In this document: piece by piece, positions 34,945-43,727 of the stretch
Numbering within the stretch: the first letter of the stretch is position 1
How the letters are laid out: each line of letters starts with the position of its first letter
Origin: Flavobacterium limi
Lineage (GTDB): Bacteria > Bacteroidota > Bacteroidia > Flavobacteriales > Flavobacteriaceae
Direction of reading: 5' to 3'
Assembly: GCF_010645075.1 (NCBI RefSeq)
Contig: NZ_JAADZV010000002.1
Span: 248,001-312,000 of the forward strand
DNA: 64,000 nt
Translations under genes and position numbers: made by a program
The notes under the pieces: generated by a model
The model's input: only the letters and a program-made list of their open reading frames with translations
Database searches by the model: none
What the model was told of the DNA's origin: nothing

Positions 34945-36450
34945 ATGAAATCAATCAAAATACTTTCTGTCTTATGTCTGACAGTTTTATTTTTCAATTT
35001 TACTCCAAAACAAAACAATAAACCTACCGTTTACACCGTAGGCGACTCCACCGTAAAAAACGGACGCGGCGACGGATCCGGCGGACTTTGGGGCTGGGGA
35101 GATTATATTGGGCAGTTTTTGGATACTACGAAAGTCAGAATCGAAAATCATGCTCTAGGAGGAACCAGCAGCAGGACTTTTCAGGATAAAGGTTTGTGGA
35201 CGGCTGTTTTGAACAAACTAAAAAAAGGAGATTATGTCCTGATTCAGTTTGGACATAATGATGATGGCCCTTTAAACGATACGCTTCGCGCCAGAGGAAC
35301 AATCAAAGGAATCGGAAACGAAACGCAGGAAATCGACAACATGCTTACCAAAAAGCATGAAACGGTACATACCTACGGCTGGTACATTCAGAAAGTAGTT
35401 CAGGAAGCCAAATCAAAAGGGGCTATTCCTATTATCTGTTCGCCTATTCCACGAAACGACTGGAAGGAAGGAAAAGTACCCCGCAACGACAAATCATACG
35501 GCTTATGGGCTAAACAAATTGCTGAAAAAGAAAAAGTAACTTTTATCAATCTGAATGAAAAAATGGCTGTAGAAATGGAAAAGCTGGGCGAACAGAGAGT
35601 GACCGGCACTTATTTCTACAAAAAAGATCATACACATCCCTCTGCAAAAGGTGCTGTACTGGCTGCTTCATTAATTACCAATGAACTAAAAACAAGTAAA
35701 AACTCTTTAAAAAATTACATTTTAAAAAACCCGAAAATTGTACTTCCGGCAAAGAAAAAAGTATACTTAATCGGCGATTCGACTATGGCAAGCAATAATA
35801 ATGAAAATGCTGTTGGCTGGGGAGTTGCTTTTCCGAAATATTGTGACACTACCAGAATTGAAGTAATCAATAAGGCTCGTGGAGGAAGAAGTACGAGAAC
35901 ATTTGAAAAAGAAGGTTTGTGGGATGCTGTAAAAAATCAGTTAAAGCCAGGGGATTTTGTGATGATTCAGTTTGGTCATAACGATGCCGGAGCTGTTGAC
36001 AAAGAAAAATTCAGAGGATCATTAAAAGGAAACGGTGACGAAACACAGCAGGTAGTCCGTGACAGCTTAACCGAAACGGTGCATACTTTTGGCTGGTACA
36101 TGCAAAAATTCATTAGAGAAAGCAAAGAAAAAGGTGCAATACCTATTGTTTTAAGCCAGACGCCACGAAATGAATGGCCGAATGACAAAGTAGAACGCAG
36201 AACTGACACTTATGGAAACTGGTCGAAAATAGCAGCCGAAAGAGAAAAAGCTTTTTATATTGACCTGAACGAAATTGTAGCTCAAAAATATGAAGCCTTA
36301 GGCAAAGAGAAGGTAAAAAAGTTTTTCCCTAAAGATCATACTCACACAGGAGCTGAAGGTGCGGCTTTTAATGCGCTGACAGTAGCAGAAAGTCTCAAAA
36401 AAATGAAAGATTGCGGACTAAGGGAATACATTGAAATTACCTCCAAATAA
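34945..36450 (+). CDS. Tandem CE12 rhamnogalacturonan acetylesterase (two SGNH domains)
   Basis: 501 aa with an N-terminal signal peptide. Two homologous SGNH-hydrolase domains are fused. Domain 1 (about 27-250) has VYTVGDSTVKNG (Ser35), HALGGTSSRTF, LIQFGHNDDG and DHTHP (Asp228, His231). Domain 2 (about 271-495) has VYLIGDSTMASN (Ser279), KARGGRSTRTF, MIQFGHNDAG and KDHTHTGAEGA. Both catalytic triads look intact. Family CE12 (YesT/RhgT-like) deacetylates RG-I. The two halves differ in detail, so they may favour different acetyl positions. It is downstream of an interspersed repeat and 125 nt before a GH43 gene. Confidence 0.93.
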   Translation: MKSIKILSVLCLTVLFFNFTPKQNNKPTVYTVGDSTVKNGRGDGSGGLWGWGDYIGQFLDTTKVRIENHALGGTSSRTFQDKGLWTAVLNKLKKGDYVLIQFGHNDDGPLNDTLRARGTIKGIGNETQEIDNMLTKKHETVHTYGWYIQKVVQEAKSKGAIPIICSPIPRNDWKEGKVPRNDKSYGLWAKQIAEKEKVTFINLNEKMAVEMEKLGEQRVTGTYFYKKDHTHPSAKGAVLAASLITNELKTSKNSLKNYILKNPKIVLPAKKKVYLIGDSTMASNNNENAVGWGVAFPKYCDTTRIEVINKARGGRSTRTFEKEGLWDAVKNQLKPGDFVMIQFGHNDAGAVDKEKFRGSLKGNGDETQQVVRDSLTETVHTFGWYMQKFIRESKEKGAIPIVLSQTPRNEWPNDKVERRTDTYGNWSKIAAEREKAFYIDLNEIVAQKYEALGKEKVKKFFPKDHTHTGAEGAAFNALTVAESLKKMKDCGLREYIEITSK

Positions 36451-36575
36451 ATATCATTATGAAATACAGATTTTGACATTTTTGAAATCATGATTTGCAT
36501 CAGAACTTGAATCTAAATCATGATTTTTTTGTTTTATAGTATAATCAACTTTACTAACGATATAAATATTGTCAT

Positions 36576-37853
36576 ATGATTTTCTCTAACAAAAAGGCAT
36601 TTTTAAATTCGAAAGGCGTTTTCCTGACATTAGCAGGTATTATTTTTTCGGCAAATGGTTTTGCTCAGGAAAAATATGTTGCACCACAATCAGAAAAAGA
36701 TTGGGCATTAAAATATCAGTCAGTAAGCGGTCCGGGGGTTCCGGTACAAGGCGACGGACTTGGCGGATGGCGTAGCGGAACTGATGGTGTTTATTATGAG
36801 GGTCCACACCCAAGACCTGAATACAACCTTAAATTTCAGGGCAAAGCAAAAGGAACTGCTGTAGAAAAAGGTCTCGTACCTCCTATCCTTCCCGCTATAG
36901 AACTACATTTGCGTGATGGAGTAGTAACACTTGGTCACGATGGAAATTATTACCTGACAGGCTCTTCAGGTGATAATATCTGGGGATTTACTAAAGGTGT
37001 TGAACTCTGGAAATCCCCTGACCTTAGAAAATGGACATACCTTGGACTCGTTTGGGATATTGACAAAGAAGCAGAAGAATGGGTAAAAGAATGGCGTAAA
37101 CACCCACGGCAAGCGGTCAGAGCAGTCTGGGCTCCTGAAATTCATTATATCAAAAAAAATTATTACATCTGTTTTAGTATGTGTCCCGATGGTATCGGAA
37201 TACTTAAAAGCTCAACCGGAAAACCGGAAGGTCCTTATGTTAGTGCTTTTACAGAAAAAGGCTCTATTGTATCCGGAATCGACCCAACATTGTTTGAAGA
37301 CACTGACGGGAAAGTATATTTCACATACGGAGCCGGAAAAGAAATTGCTTTGCTCAAAGATGATTTAAGCGGATTTGCAGCACCTTTCAAAAAAATAGAT
37401 TTTACAGAACCCGATCACGATCCTGCTCATCACGCCGAAAAATGCAGCCGCCGAGGCATGAATGATCTTGGACACGAAGGAGCTGTACTCTTTAAACGAA
37501 ACGGAAAATATTATCTGGGTGCGGCTGACGATTACGAAGGACGATATTCAACCTGCATTGCCATATCTGACAATATTTACGGGCCTTATGTAAAACGCCA
37601 TGAATCAATTCCGTGTGGTGGTGGAACAGGATTTTTTAAAGATAAAAACGGTGATTGGTGGTCCAGTTATTTTGGTAATGACAGTCAGTCCCACTTTCGT
37701 GAAAAAATCGGATTTATAAAAGCTTCATTTACTGCGGACGGAATGATATATCCTGCAAAAGACCAGCCTTTTGTCAAAAAAGAAAAACAGCAGGAATGGC
37801 TTGAAAAATGGAAGAAAATCTGGAAAGACAAATACAATCAGACTAAAAAGTAA
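36576..37853 (+). CDS. GH43-family five-bladed propeller glycosidase
   Basis: 425 aa with a signal peptide ending NGFAQE. Propeller features of GH43: HDGNYYLTGSSGDNIWGFTK, GVELWKSPDLRKWTYLGLVW, AVWAPEIHYIKKNYYICFSM, SGIDPTLFEDTDGKVYFTYG and DLGHEGAVLFKRNGKYYLGA. The Asp in GIDPTLF and the Glu in GHEGAV fit the usual catalytic positions. The family removes alpha-L-arabinofuranosyl, beta-xylosyl or beta-galactosyl residues; which applies here is not clear. Last gene of the plus-strand operon, with a terminator shortly after. Confidence 0.88.
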   Translation: MIFSNKKAFLNSKGVFLTLAGIIFSANGFAQEKYVAPQSEKDWALKYQSVSGPGVPVQGDGLGGWRSGTDGVYYEGPHPRPEYNLKFQGKAKGTAVEKGLVPPILPAIELHLRDGVVTLGHDGNYYLTGSSGDNIWGFTKGVELWKSPDLRKWTYLGLVWDIDKEAEEWVKEWRKHPRQAVRAVWAPEIHYIKKNYYICFSMCPDGIGILKSSTGKPEGPYVSAFTEKGSIVSGIDPTLFEDTDGKVYFTYGAGKEIALLKDDLSGFAAPFKKIDFTEPDHDPAHHAEKCSRRGMNDLGHEGAVLFKRNGKYYLGAADDYEGRYSTCIAISDNIYGPYVKRHESIPCGGGTGFFKDKNGDWWSSYFGNDSQSHFREKIGFIKASFTADGMIYPAKDQPFVKKEKQQEWLEKWKKIWKDKYNQTKK

Positions 37854-37893
37854 AGAACAAGAAATAATTATCACGCAATGCTAATTCATAAAA

Positions 37894-37925
37894 AAACCTC
37901 GTCTGTTGACGAGGTTTCTTTCTTT
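37894..37925. terminator. Bidirectional terminator between GH43 and the histone-like gene
   Basis: Perfect 10-bp stem AAACCTCGTC / GACGAGGTTT with a TGTT loop (37894-37917). A T-rich run follows on the plus strand and an A-run precedes it, so it can stop both the plus-strand GH43 transcript and the minus-strand small gene. Confidence 0.9.
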
Positions 37926-37936
37926 CAGTAAGAATA

Positions 37937-38113
37937 TTATTTTTTTGATTCTTCGATAGAAACTTTTCTGAACTCTTTTAAAAGTTTTTCAATCTCTAAA
38001 GATGATTTACGTGCTCTTGCTCCTGCTGCTTTAACACCTTTTTCAGATAATGATTCAGATTCTGTTTTGAATACTTCTAATTCAGCGTTGATTTTTACTA
38101 ATAGATCTTTCAT
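37937..38113 (-). CDS. Histone H1-like small protein
   Basis: 58 aa from the ATG at 38113 (MKDLLVKINAELEVF); a further in-frame ATG at 38140 adds nine residues but is less typical. The sequence is charged and helical with a lysine/arginine-rich middle (GVKAAGARARKSSLEIEKLL) and matches the short Hc1/histone H1-like proteins common in flavobacteria. It probably binds DNA as a nucleoid protein. It is unrelated to pectin use and marks a housekeeping gene sitting inside the cluster. A perfect -7 box lies just upstream. Confidence 0.85.
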   Translation of the reverse strand: MKDLLVKINAELEVFKTESESLSEKGVKAAGARARKSSLEIEKLLKEFRKVSIEESKK

Positions 38114-38137
38114 GCTTATATATGTTAAATTAAGTGG

Positions 38138-38145
38138 CAAAAATA
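38138..38145 (-). promoter_or_regulatory. -7 box of the histone-like gene
   Basis: On the minus strand TATTTTTG, a perfect TAnnTTTG match, 25 nt upstream of the ATG at 38113. No direct-repeat operator is present upstream, as expected for a housekeeping promoter. Confidence 0.5.
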
Positions 38146-38311
38146 AAAGTTTGCTCTATAGATAACGTAAGTTTAGTGTTAAAATTATCACAGTTTTTCG
38201 TGATTGAGTTACTATTATTTTTTTTATGTCTTTCACTCCTAAAAACCAACTGATTACAAAAGATAAAAACTTTATATTTTTAAATAATATTTCAGGCGGA
38301 AACTGTAAAAC

Positions 38312-39691
38312 CTACTTTATTTTATCATAATTCACCTTTTTAGCATCTTTTTTAAATTGATTTTCCAGAGCAATCCCCATTTTTTCGGCCACAGATTTCT
38401 CTTCCTGTATCAAATTTTTCTTTTCCTCAGGATCTTTTTCAATGTTATAAAGTTCTAAATCTGCCGGAGTATTGGCATGTCTGGTTCTGATTATCTTCCA
38501 TGGCTTTTTAATTAACGACTCCTGCAAATGGCCTCTAACATAAATTTCCTGATCTGCTATTGCTTTATTTTCTGAAATTGAGGGCCAGACATTTTTACCT
38601 TCAATACTTTTTGACAGATTGTTATCTCCAGCCAAAGACAAAATACCAGGCAATAAATCTATAACTGAAATGTAGTTTTCGTTTTTAAACGTATTTAAAT
38701 GATCTTTCCAGTAAAAAATACAAGGTACTCTTATTGCACCTTCATAATTCGATGTTTTCCAGTCCCTGAGAGGCGTATTATCTCCAAGAGTAGTATTGGA
38801 TGGATGAATGCCGTTATATTCATTTTTTGAATCCCAATCTTTCATTGCTCCGTTATCGCTCATAAAAATAATGAGTGTATTTTTATCCAGTTTTTGCTGT
38901 TTTAACTTCTCAAGCAATATTCCGATACTGTTATCCATATGGCTCATGGCAGCCGCATAATCCCTGCGCGAACTGTCTTTAATACAATTCATATAAGGAT
39001 CTTTCCATTTTTGTTCTTCCTGTAAAGGGAAATGAGGGGCGCTGTACGCTACTTCTAAAAAGAAACTCTTCTTTGTGTCTCTGATTTCAGTTATCCATTT
39101 GATGGCTTCATCCGTAATTAAATCGGTTACATGACCTTTTTCTTCAATAAATTCACCATTTCGATGCCAGGTTTTATCTCCATTTTTATAAAGGTGCGAG
39201 TACTGATCCAGCTGCCCATGCAAAAAACCGTACGAATAATCAAAACCATAAGCTTTTGGGCCGCTGCTCGGCTGTAAACCCAGATGCCATTTGCCAATAA
39301 GTGCGGTCTGATAATTATTCTTATGGAGCAATTTTGGCAATGTCGGAATTGAATCCGGGAGTTTCAACTGGCTTTTATCGCTTATTGGAGCCACTATTCC
39401 CATACGGCTTGCAGGTTTTCCTGTAAACAAACTTGCCCTCGAAGGAGAACAGGTTGGATTTACATAAAACCTATCCAGTTCCACCCCGTTTTTAGCCAAA
39501 AAATCTATATTTGGCGTTTTGATTACTGAACCGTGATACCCAACGTCATTCCATCCGGCATCATCAGCAATGATCAAAATGATGTTCGGTTTTTCTATTG
39601 AACTCTTTTGATTTTTCTGACTATATGAAATTGAAAAACTGATCAATAATACAATAAACAATTGCTTTTTTGTATTCATATTTTTTATCAT
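38312..39691 (-). CDS. Type I (formylglycine-dependent) sulfatase
   Basis: 459 aa with a signal peptide; ATG 39691 or 39679 (MNTKKQLFIV) could be the start. The sulfatase signature CSPSRASLFTGKPASRMG carries Cys81, the residue matured to formylglycine. PNIILIIADDAGWNDVGYHG supplies metal-binding aspartates, GKWHLGLQP the conserved lysine/histidine, and IIFMSDNGAMKDW the late metal site. It hydrolyses sulfate esters, probably in the periplasm. It lies last in the GH43-GH28-GH115 operon, after a gap of about 145 nt. Land-plant pectin is not normally sulfated, so the target is unclear. The anaerobic or aerobic maturase is not in the window. Confidence 0.93.
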   Translation of the reverse strand: MIKNMNTKKQLFIVLLISFSISYSQKNQKSSIEKPNIILIIADDAGWNDVGYHGSVIKTPNIDFLAKNGVELDRFYVNPTCSPSRASLFTGKPASRMGIVAPISDKSQLKLPDSIPTLPKLLHKNNYQTALIGKWHLGLQPSSGPKAYGFDYSYGFLHGQLDQYSHLYKNGDKTWHRNGEFIEEKGHVTDLITDEAIKWITEIRDTKKSFFLEVAYSAPHFPLQEEQKWKDPYMNCIKDSSRRDYAAAMSHMDNSIGILLEKLKQQKLDKNTLIIFMSDNGAMKDWDSKNEYNGIHPSNTTLGDNTPLRDWKTSNYEGAIRVPCIFYWKDHLNTFKNENYISVIDLLPGILSLAGDNNLSKSIEGKNVWPSISENKAIADQEIYVRGHLQESLIKKPWKIIRTRHANTPADLELYNIEKDPEEKKNLIQEEKSVAEKMGIALENQFKKDAKKVNYDKIK

Positions 39692-39835
39692 TTTAAAATT
39701 TGATTCAACTTAGATTTTAGACCCGTTGATATAATTAGTTTTTGATGACGATTTTCATTAAAAACGGTTCTCGATACATTTTTTGTTCCGTTTCTCTGCA
39801 CAAAAAGCACTCGAACTGACGTTTGTCCAATGAAT

Positions 39836-42283
39836 TTAGATTTTAGTATTTATTTTGATATAATCCAATACAATTCCGGTTTGATTTACGTTAATTGTAA
39901 TCGTATGTTTTCCTGTATTGGCATTTGAAACAGGTAGTTTTACAATAGCACTGTTTCGCAATACATTTTCTTTCCAGGTTTTGTCACGGTCTTTTGTATT
40001 AATTGAAAATAACTGTGCTTTATTTCCATCTAATTGCACTTCAATTTGATGATCAAAATTGTTGGCATGTGTTGGCAATAAATGAATTTCTATTTCGTAA
40101 TTACCCGCATTTTCAATTTCGAATTCATACGAAACGGAAGGTTTTTCGGTTTTAAAATACTTTTGCTTTAACGGAAATAAAGTGATGGCATTATTGCTAT
40201 AGCCTAAACCGTTAATGGTTTTCCATTTGTATTCTTTGGGGTCTTTTTTAGAAATAAACTGATTTGCCTTAATGAATTGTATTGCTTTTGAGTTTTCCTT
40301 AACTGATACTTCTTTTGAAAAATCGGCTTTTTTAATAGAATCGAAAACAGGAAGGTTTCTCGGGCGCATCGACATCATATGATTCCATTTACCGTTGCTC
40401 AGTTTTTCATTATAATAATCAGTCAGTTCTTTTATTTTATTGTAGGCTTCATTCGATAGTGATTCATATTTTTTCTTCTCATTTACATCTGAAGTTCTGC
40501 AAGCCAGGTTCCAGTATAGAAATTTATGATTCATATAAGCGGCTGCTTTAATTGGGTAAGTTATCAATTGAAAATAAGCATCATCTCTTACAGTCGGAAC
40601 AAGTAGACCAGTATCTACCGAAACGGCTGTTTGCCATATATCTGTTTCATTAATTAAATTATTATAAGCTTTTATTCTTTCCAGGCATTCTTCTTCTGTA
40701 AAATCTGATAGTTTTATTTGCGTTGTGGGTTCTGTCTGACTCCAGCCCATATATTCCGGTTTTCTGAGAAATGCCAGTCGGTAATATTCTTCAAATACAG
40801 GGCTTAAATATTCTCCAATTTGATGAGAAAACTCCCTTTTTAGCCAATCTCTCAAATATTGATTGACTCCATCATGTTTTATACTGTTGATATCCCAGGC
40901 TAAATCCAGAAAAAGCTCTGTATCGTATTCCGCGGGTTTTATATCCCCAACATTTACAATCCACATTTTCTTAGCGCCATTTTCATATGCTTTGGTCATT
41001 TCGTACCATATTAAACCCGGTTGTGTGGTGCTTAACCAAAGATAATCGTGAGGGCGTCCCCAATAGCTGATGTGATAATAAACTCCGCTCCCTCCTGCTC
41101 TTTTTTGCTCATCTTCGTTACTTAAACGACGAATATAACCGTAATTATCATCCGGCCAAACTAAAGTTATATCATCCGGTACTTTAAGTCCGTTATCGTA
41201 TAATTCTAATACTTCTTTGTATGGAACAAAAGCCTGTGGAATCTCTTTTAAAGGTTTTTTAAAAGTATTCGAAAGCATTTCACGCTGATTCAAAATGATC
41301 TTTTCAACCATATCGATGGATTCTTTCAAATCTTTTGCCCCTTCCATTTTGCTGTCGTGAACACCACGCATGCCTAAGGTCATAATGGTTTCATTATTAG
41401 CTGATTTTAATTCGTCTAAACGATCCTGCCAATATTTATCGACCTGGGTTTTATTCGTAAAATAATTATAGTCACCGTGAATTTTAGGTTTCCATTCATC
41501 AACATTATTCCGAAGCATGGGCTCAGCGTGTGATGAACCGATAACCATATGGTATTTCTGCGCCATTTCTTTATTCCCCGCAAGAGTAAAAAAACCTTTT
41601 GTAGACGGATGCATGGCCGGCCAAATCGTATTGGCTTTTAAACGCAATAACAACTGGAAAATCTTTTCGTAGGTTTTGGGTCCGATGTTTCCGACTTCAG
41701 GTTCGAATGTTTTTTCAGCCCAGGGTTCCAAACCCCAGTCTTCGTCATTTAAAAAGATTCCTCTGTACTGCACTGATGGTGATGAAATAATTCCCTTTTG
41801 AGGAAGCTGCAACGCTAGTTTTTCCTTTTTTATTGGATTGACATCTGCCCACCATTTCCATGGAGAAACCCCGAGACGCTCTGTAATTTCAAAAATAGCG
41901 TAAACTGTTCCCCTAACATCGCTTCCGGCAACCAGAAGATTTTCTTTCTCTTTTTTAATCCAAAATTTCTCCCATTGATCAGACAAATCTTTTGATTTCG
42001 ACTTAAAAAGACCTGATGAAGACTGCCCAATATAAATTCCTTTTTTCGAAATAGTCTGAACCGGAATTATTTCAGGTCTTTTACCAGTTATTTCTTTTAC
42101 ATCGTCAGCCAGTTCGTTTACAGCCCAAAGAATCAGTGGATCGGTATTTTTATCAATGAAAATCGACGCTGACTGATTTGCATCTGCAATTAAAAAATCA
42201 ACTGAATTTTTATTTTGGCTATAAGAACTCACGCTTAAAAAAATGAGCGAAAGAAAAAATCCGGCATATAAATTTTTATTCAT
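39836..42283 (-). CDS. GH115 family alpha-glucuronidase-like glycoside hydrolase
   Basis: 815 aa from the ATG at 42283 (MNKNLYAGFFLSLIFLSVSS), which opens a signal peptide; an ATG 30 nt upstream is less likely. GH115 hallmarks are GISPW/GVSPWKWWADVNPIKK, QYRGIFLNDEDWGLEPWAEK, KLKANTIWPAMHPSTKGFF (as LRLKANTIWPAMHP), MTLGMRGVHDSKM and LVWPDDNYGYIRRLS. The C-terminal region (about 690-815) is a beta-sandwich of the kind that closes GH115 proteins. The family removes 4-O-methyl-glucuronic or glucuronic acid from xylan or arabinogalactan side chains. It fits RG-I arabinogalactan side chains ending in glucuronate. It is 99 nt downstream of GH28 in the same operon. Confidence 0.92.
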   Translation of the reverse strand: MNKNLYAGFFLSLIFLSVSSYSQNKNSVDFLIADANQSASIFIDKNTDPLILWAVNELADDVKEITGKRPEIIPVQTISKKGIYIGQSSSGLFKSKSKDLSDQWEKFWIKKEKENLLVAGSDVRGTVYAIFEITERLGVSPWKWWADVNPIKKEKLALQLPQKGIISSPSVQYRGIFLNDEDWGLEPWAEKTFEPEVGNIGPKTYEKIFQLLLRLKANTIWPAMHPSTKGFFTLAGNKEMAQKYHMVIGSSHAEPMLRNNVDEWKPKIHGDYNYFTNKTQVDKYWQDRLDELKSANNETIMTLGMRGVHDSKMEGAKDLKESIDMVEKIILNQREMLSNTFKKPLKEIPQAFVPYKEVLELYDNGLKVPDDITLVWPDDNYGYIRRLSNEDEQKRAGGSGVYYHISYWGRPHDYLWLSTTQPGLIWYEMTKAYENGAKKMWIVNVGDIKPAEYDTELFLDLAWDINSIKHDGVNQYLRDWLKREFSHQIGEYLSPVFEEYYRLAFLRKPEYMGWSQTEPTTQIKLSDFTEEECLERIKAYNNLINETDIWQTAVSVDTGLLVPTVRDDAYFQLITYPIKAAAYMNHKFLYWNLACRTSDVNEKKKYESLSNEAYNKIKELTDYYNEKLSNGKWNHMMSMRPRNLPVFDSIKKADFSKEVSVKENSKAIQFIKANQFISKKDPKEYKWKTINGLGYSNNAITLFPLKQKYFKTEKPSVSYEFEIENAGNYEIEIHLLPTHANNFDHQIEVQLDGNKAQLFSINTKDRDKTWKENVLRNSAIVKLPVSNANTGKHTITINVNQTGIVLDYIKINTKI

Positions 42284-42382
42284 TTTAAAATTATATTTAT
42301 CTCTAAAAAACAAAAGTTCAAAGTTTACAACAAATTATGTTACAACTTTGAACTCCCTGTATCTTTAAATTATTATAAAAAA

Positions 42383-43711
42383 TTACTCAACTAACTGCTT
42401 GTTTATACGCACATTTTTTAAAGTAATTCCGTCTACAATACTTTTATCAATAGCTGTTTTTGTAGCTTCGATATTCAGGTTTTCAAAAGTAAAATTAGAC
42501 AAACGAACATTTGGATCTTTTTCTACATTAAAAAACGTATCTGATTTCATATCGATATTTTTTAAAGTTACGTGATCTCCATAAGACAATGGAATATCAG
42601 GACGCCCTTTTAAGTCAAAAAATTGTTTCCATGCCAAAACAACCAGACAGTTTTTTGCTGTCCCTTTAATATCTTCAACCCTGATATACTCATATCTTTG
42701 AGGAGTATCCGGTCTCATTTTTAACCAAAGCATTCTGGTTGCACCTTCAATTGTAGAATTACGCATAATAACATTTCGGTTATGAATGGCCTCACTTCCG
42801 TTGGTCAAAGCAGAATGGCAGAATCCGTATGTACAGTCTTCAATGATGATATTCGCATTTCCTCCGTTGTTTTTATCCTGATCTGCATAAGGACCTTTTC
42901 CGCCTTTTAAAGCAACCGCATCATCATTAACGGACATGTAACAGCCTTTTATCAAAACATTGGTACAGATATCAACGTCAATCGCGTCGGTACTAGGCGC
43001 TTTGATTTCTTTATGTGGAGAAAAAATATACACATCAAGTAGTTTTACATTATTACATTTGTAAAAATGATTCGTCCAAAATCCTGAATTAATTAGTTTT
43101 ACATCCTGAAATTGTACATTATTAGAGTTCCATACAAAAACCAGTCTCGGTCTTGAAACTTCTAAATTGGTGCATTTTGGATTGATTTTGCGTCTTGCCC
43201 AGAAAGCTTCATAATATTTGTAACCGTTTCCGTTGATTGTTCCTTTTCCTGAAATCGAAAAATTATCTACACCATAAGCGTTTACCAAAGCCGGGAAATA
43301 ATCCAGGTTTTGACCTTCCATTCTGGATGGCATGATCGGATAATTTGAAATATCGTCAGAACCTTTCAGAGTTCCTCCTTCGGTAACATATAAACTTGTT
43401 TTAGGCTTAAAAAATAAAGCTCCACTAAGGAAAACCCCTTTTGGAATCACAATTACTCCTCCGCCGCCTTTTGCCGCTTTATCAATTACTTTTTGAATCG
43501 CAACTGTCTGAATTTTGGTACTGTCCTTTACAACGCCAAAATCTGTAATTGTGTACTGTTTCCCTAAATCCTTCAGTTGAATTTTGGTATAATCCTTAAA
43601 CCAGGGGGTTATTTCACTTCCGTCAGGAAATGTATCGTTTTTATAGTTTTGAGAAAATGCAGACGGGGAAATTCCCAAAATGCAGATTGCAAGTGTCAAT
43701 AATCTTTTCAT
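42383..43711 (-). CDS. GH28 polygalacturonase / rhamnogalacturonan hydrolase-like
   Basis: 442 aa with a signal peptide ending SPSAFSQ. The beta-helix opens with YTITDFGVVKDSTKIQTVAI. The active-site region reads STDAIDVDICTNVLIKGC then SVNDDAVALKGGKGP, then CHSALTNGSEAI and LWLKMRPD. The first motif is STDAID instead of the classical NTDG, and the usual GHG is replaced by CHS, both common in GH28 subfamilies other than endo-polygalacturonase. It differs from the GH28 at 820-2190. Likely an exo-acting or rhamnogalacturonan-specific enzyme. It is 16 nt downstream of the GH43-like gene. Confidence 0.9.
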   Translation of the reverse strand: MKRLLTLAICILGISPSAFSQNYKNDTFPDGSEITPWFKDYTKIQLKDLGKQYTITDFGVVKDSTKIQTVAIQKVIDKAAKGGGGVIVIPKGVFLSGALFFKPKTSLYVTEGGTLKGSDDISNYPIMPSRMEGQNLDYFPALVNAYGVDNFSISGKGTINGNGYKYYEAFWARRKINPKCTNLEVSRPRLVFVWNSNNVQFQDVKLINSGFWTNHFYKCNNVKLLDVYIFSPHKEIKAPSTDAIDVDICTNVLIKGCYMSVNDDAVALKGGKGPYADQDKNNGGNANIIIEDCTYGFCHSALTNGSEAIHNRNVIMRNSTIEGATRMLWLKMRPDTPQRYEYIRVEDIKGTAKNCLVVLAWKQFFDLKGRPDIPLSYGDHVTLKNIDMKSDTFFNVEKDPNVRLSNFTFENLNIEATKTAIDKSIVDGITLKNVRINKQLVE

Positions 43712-43727
43712 TGTATCTTTTTGGTTT

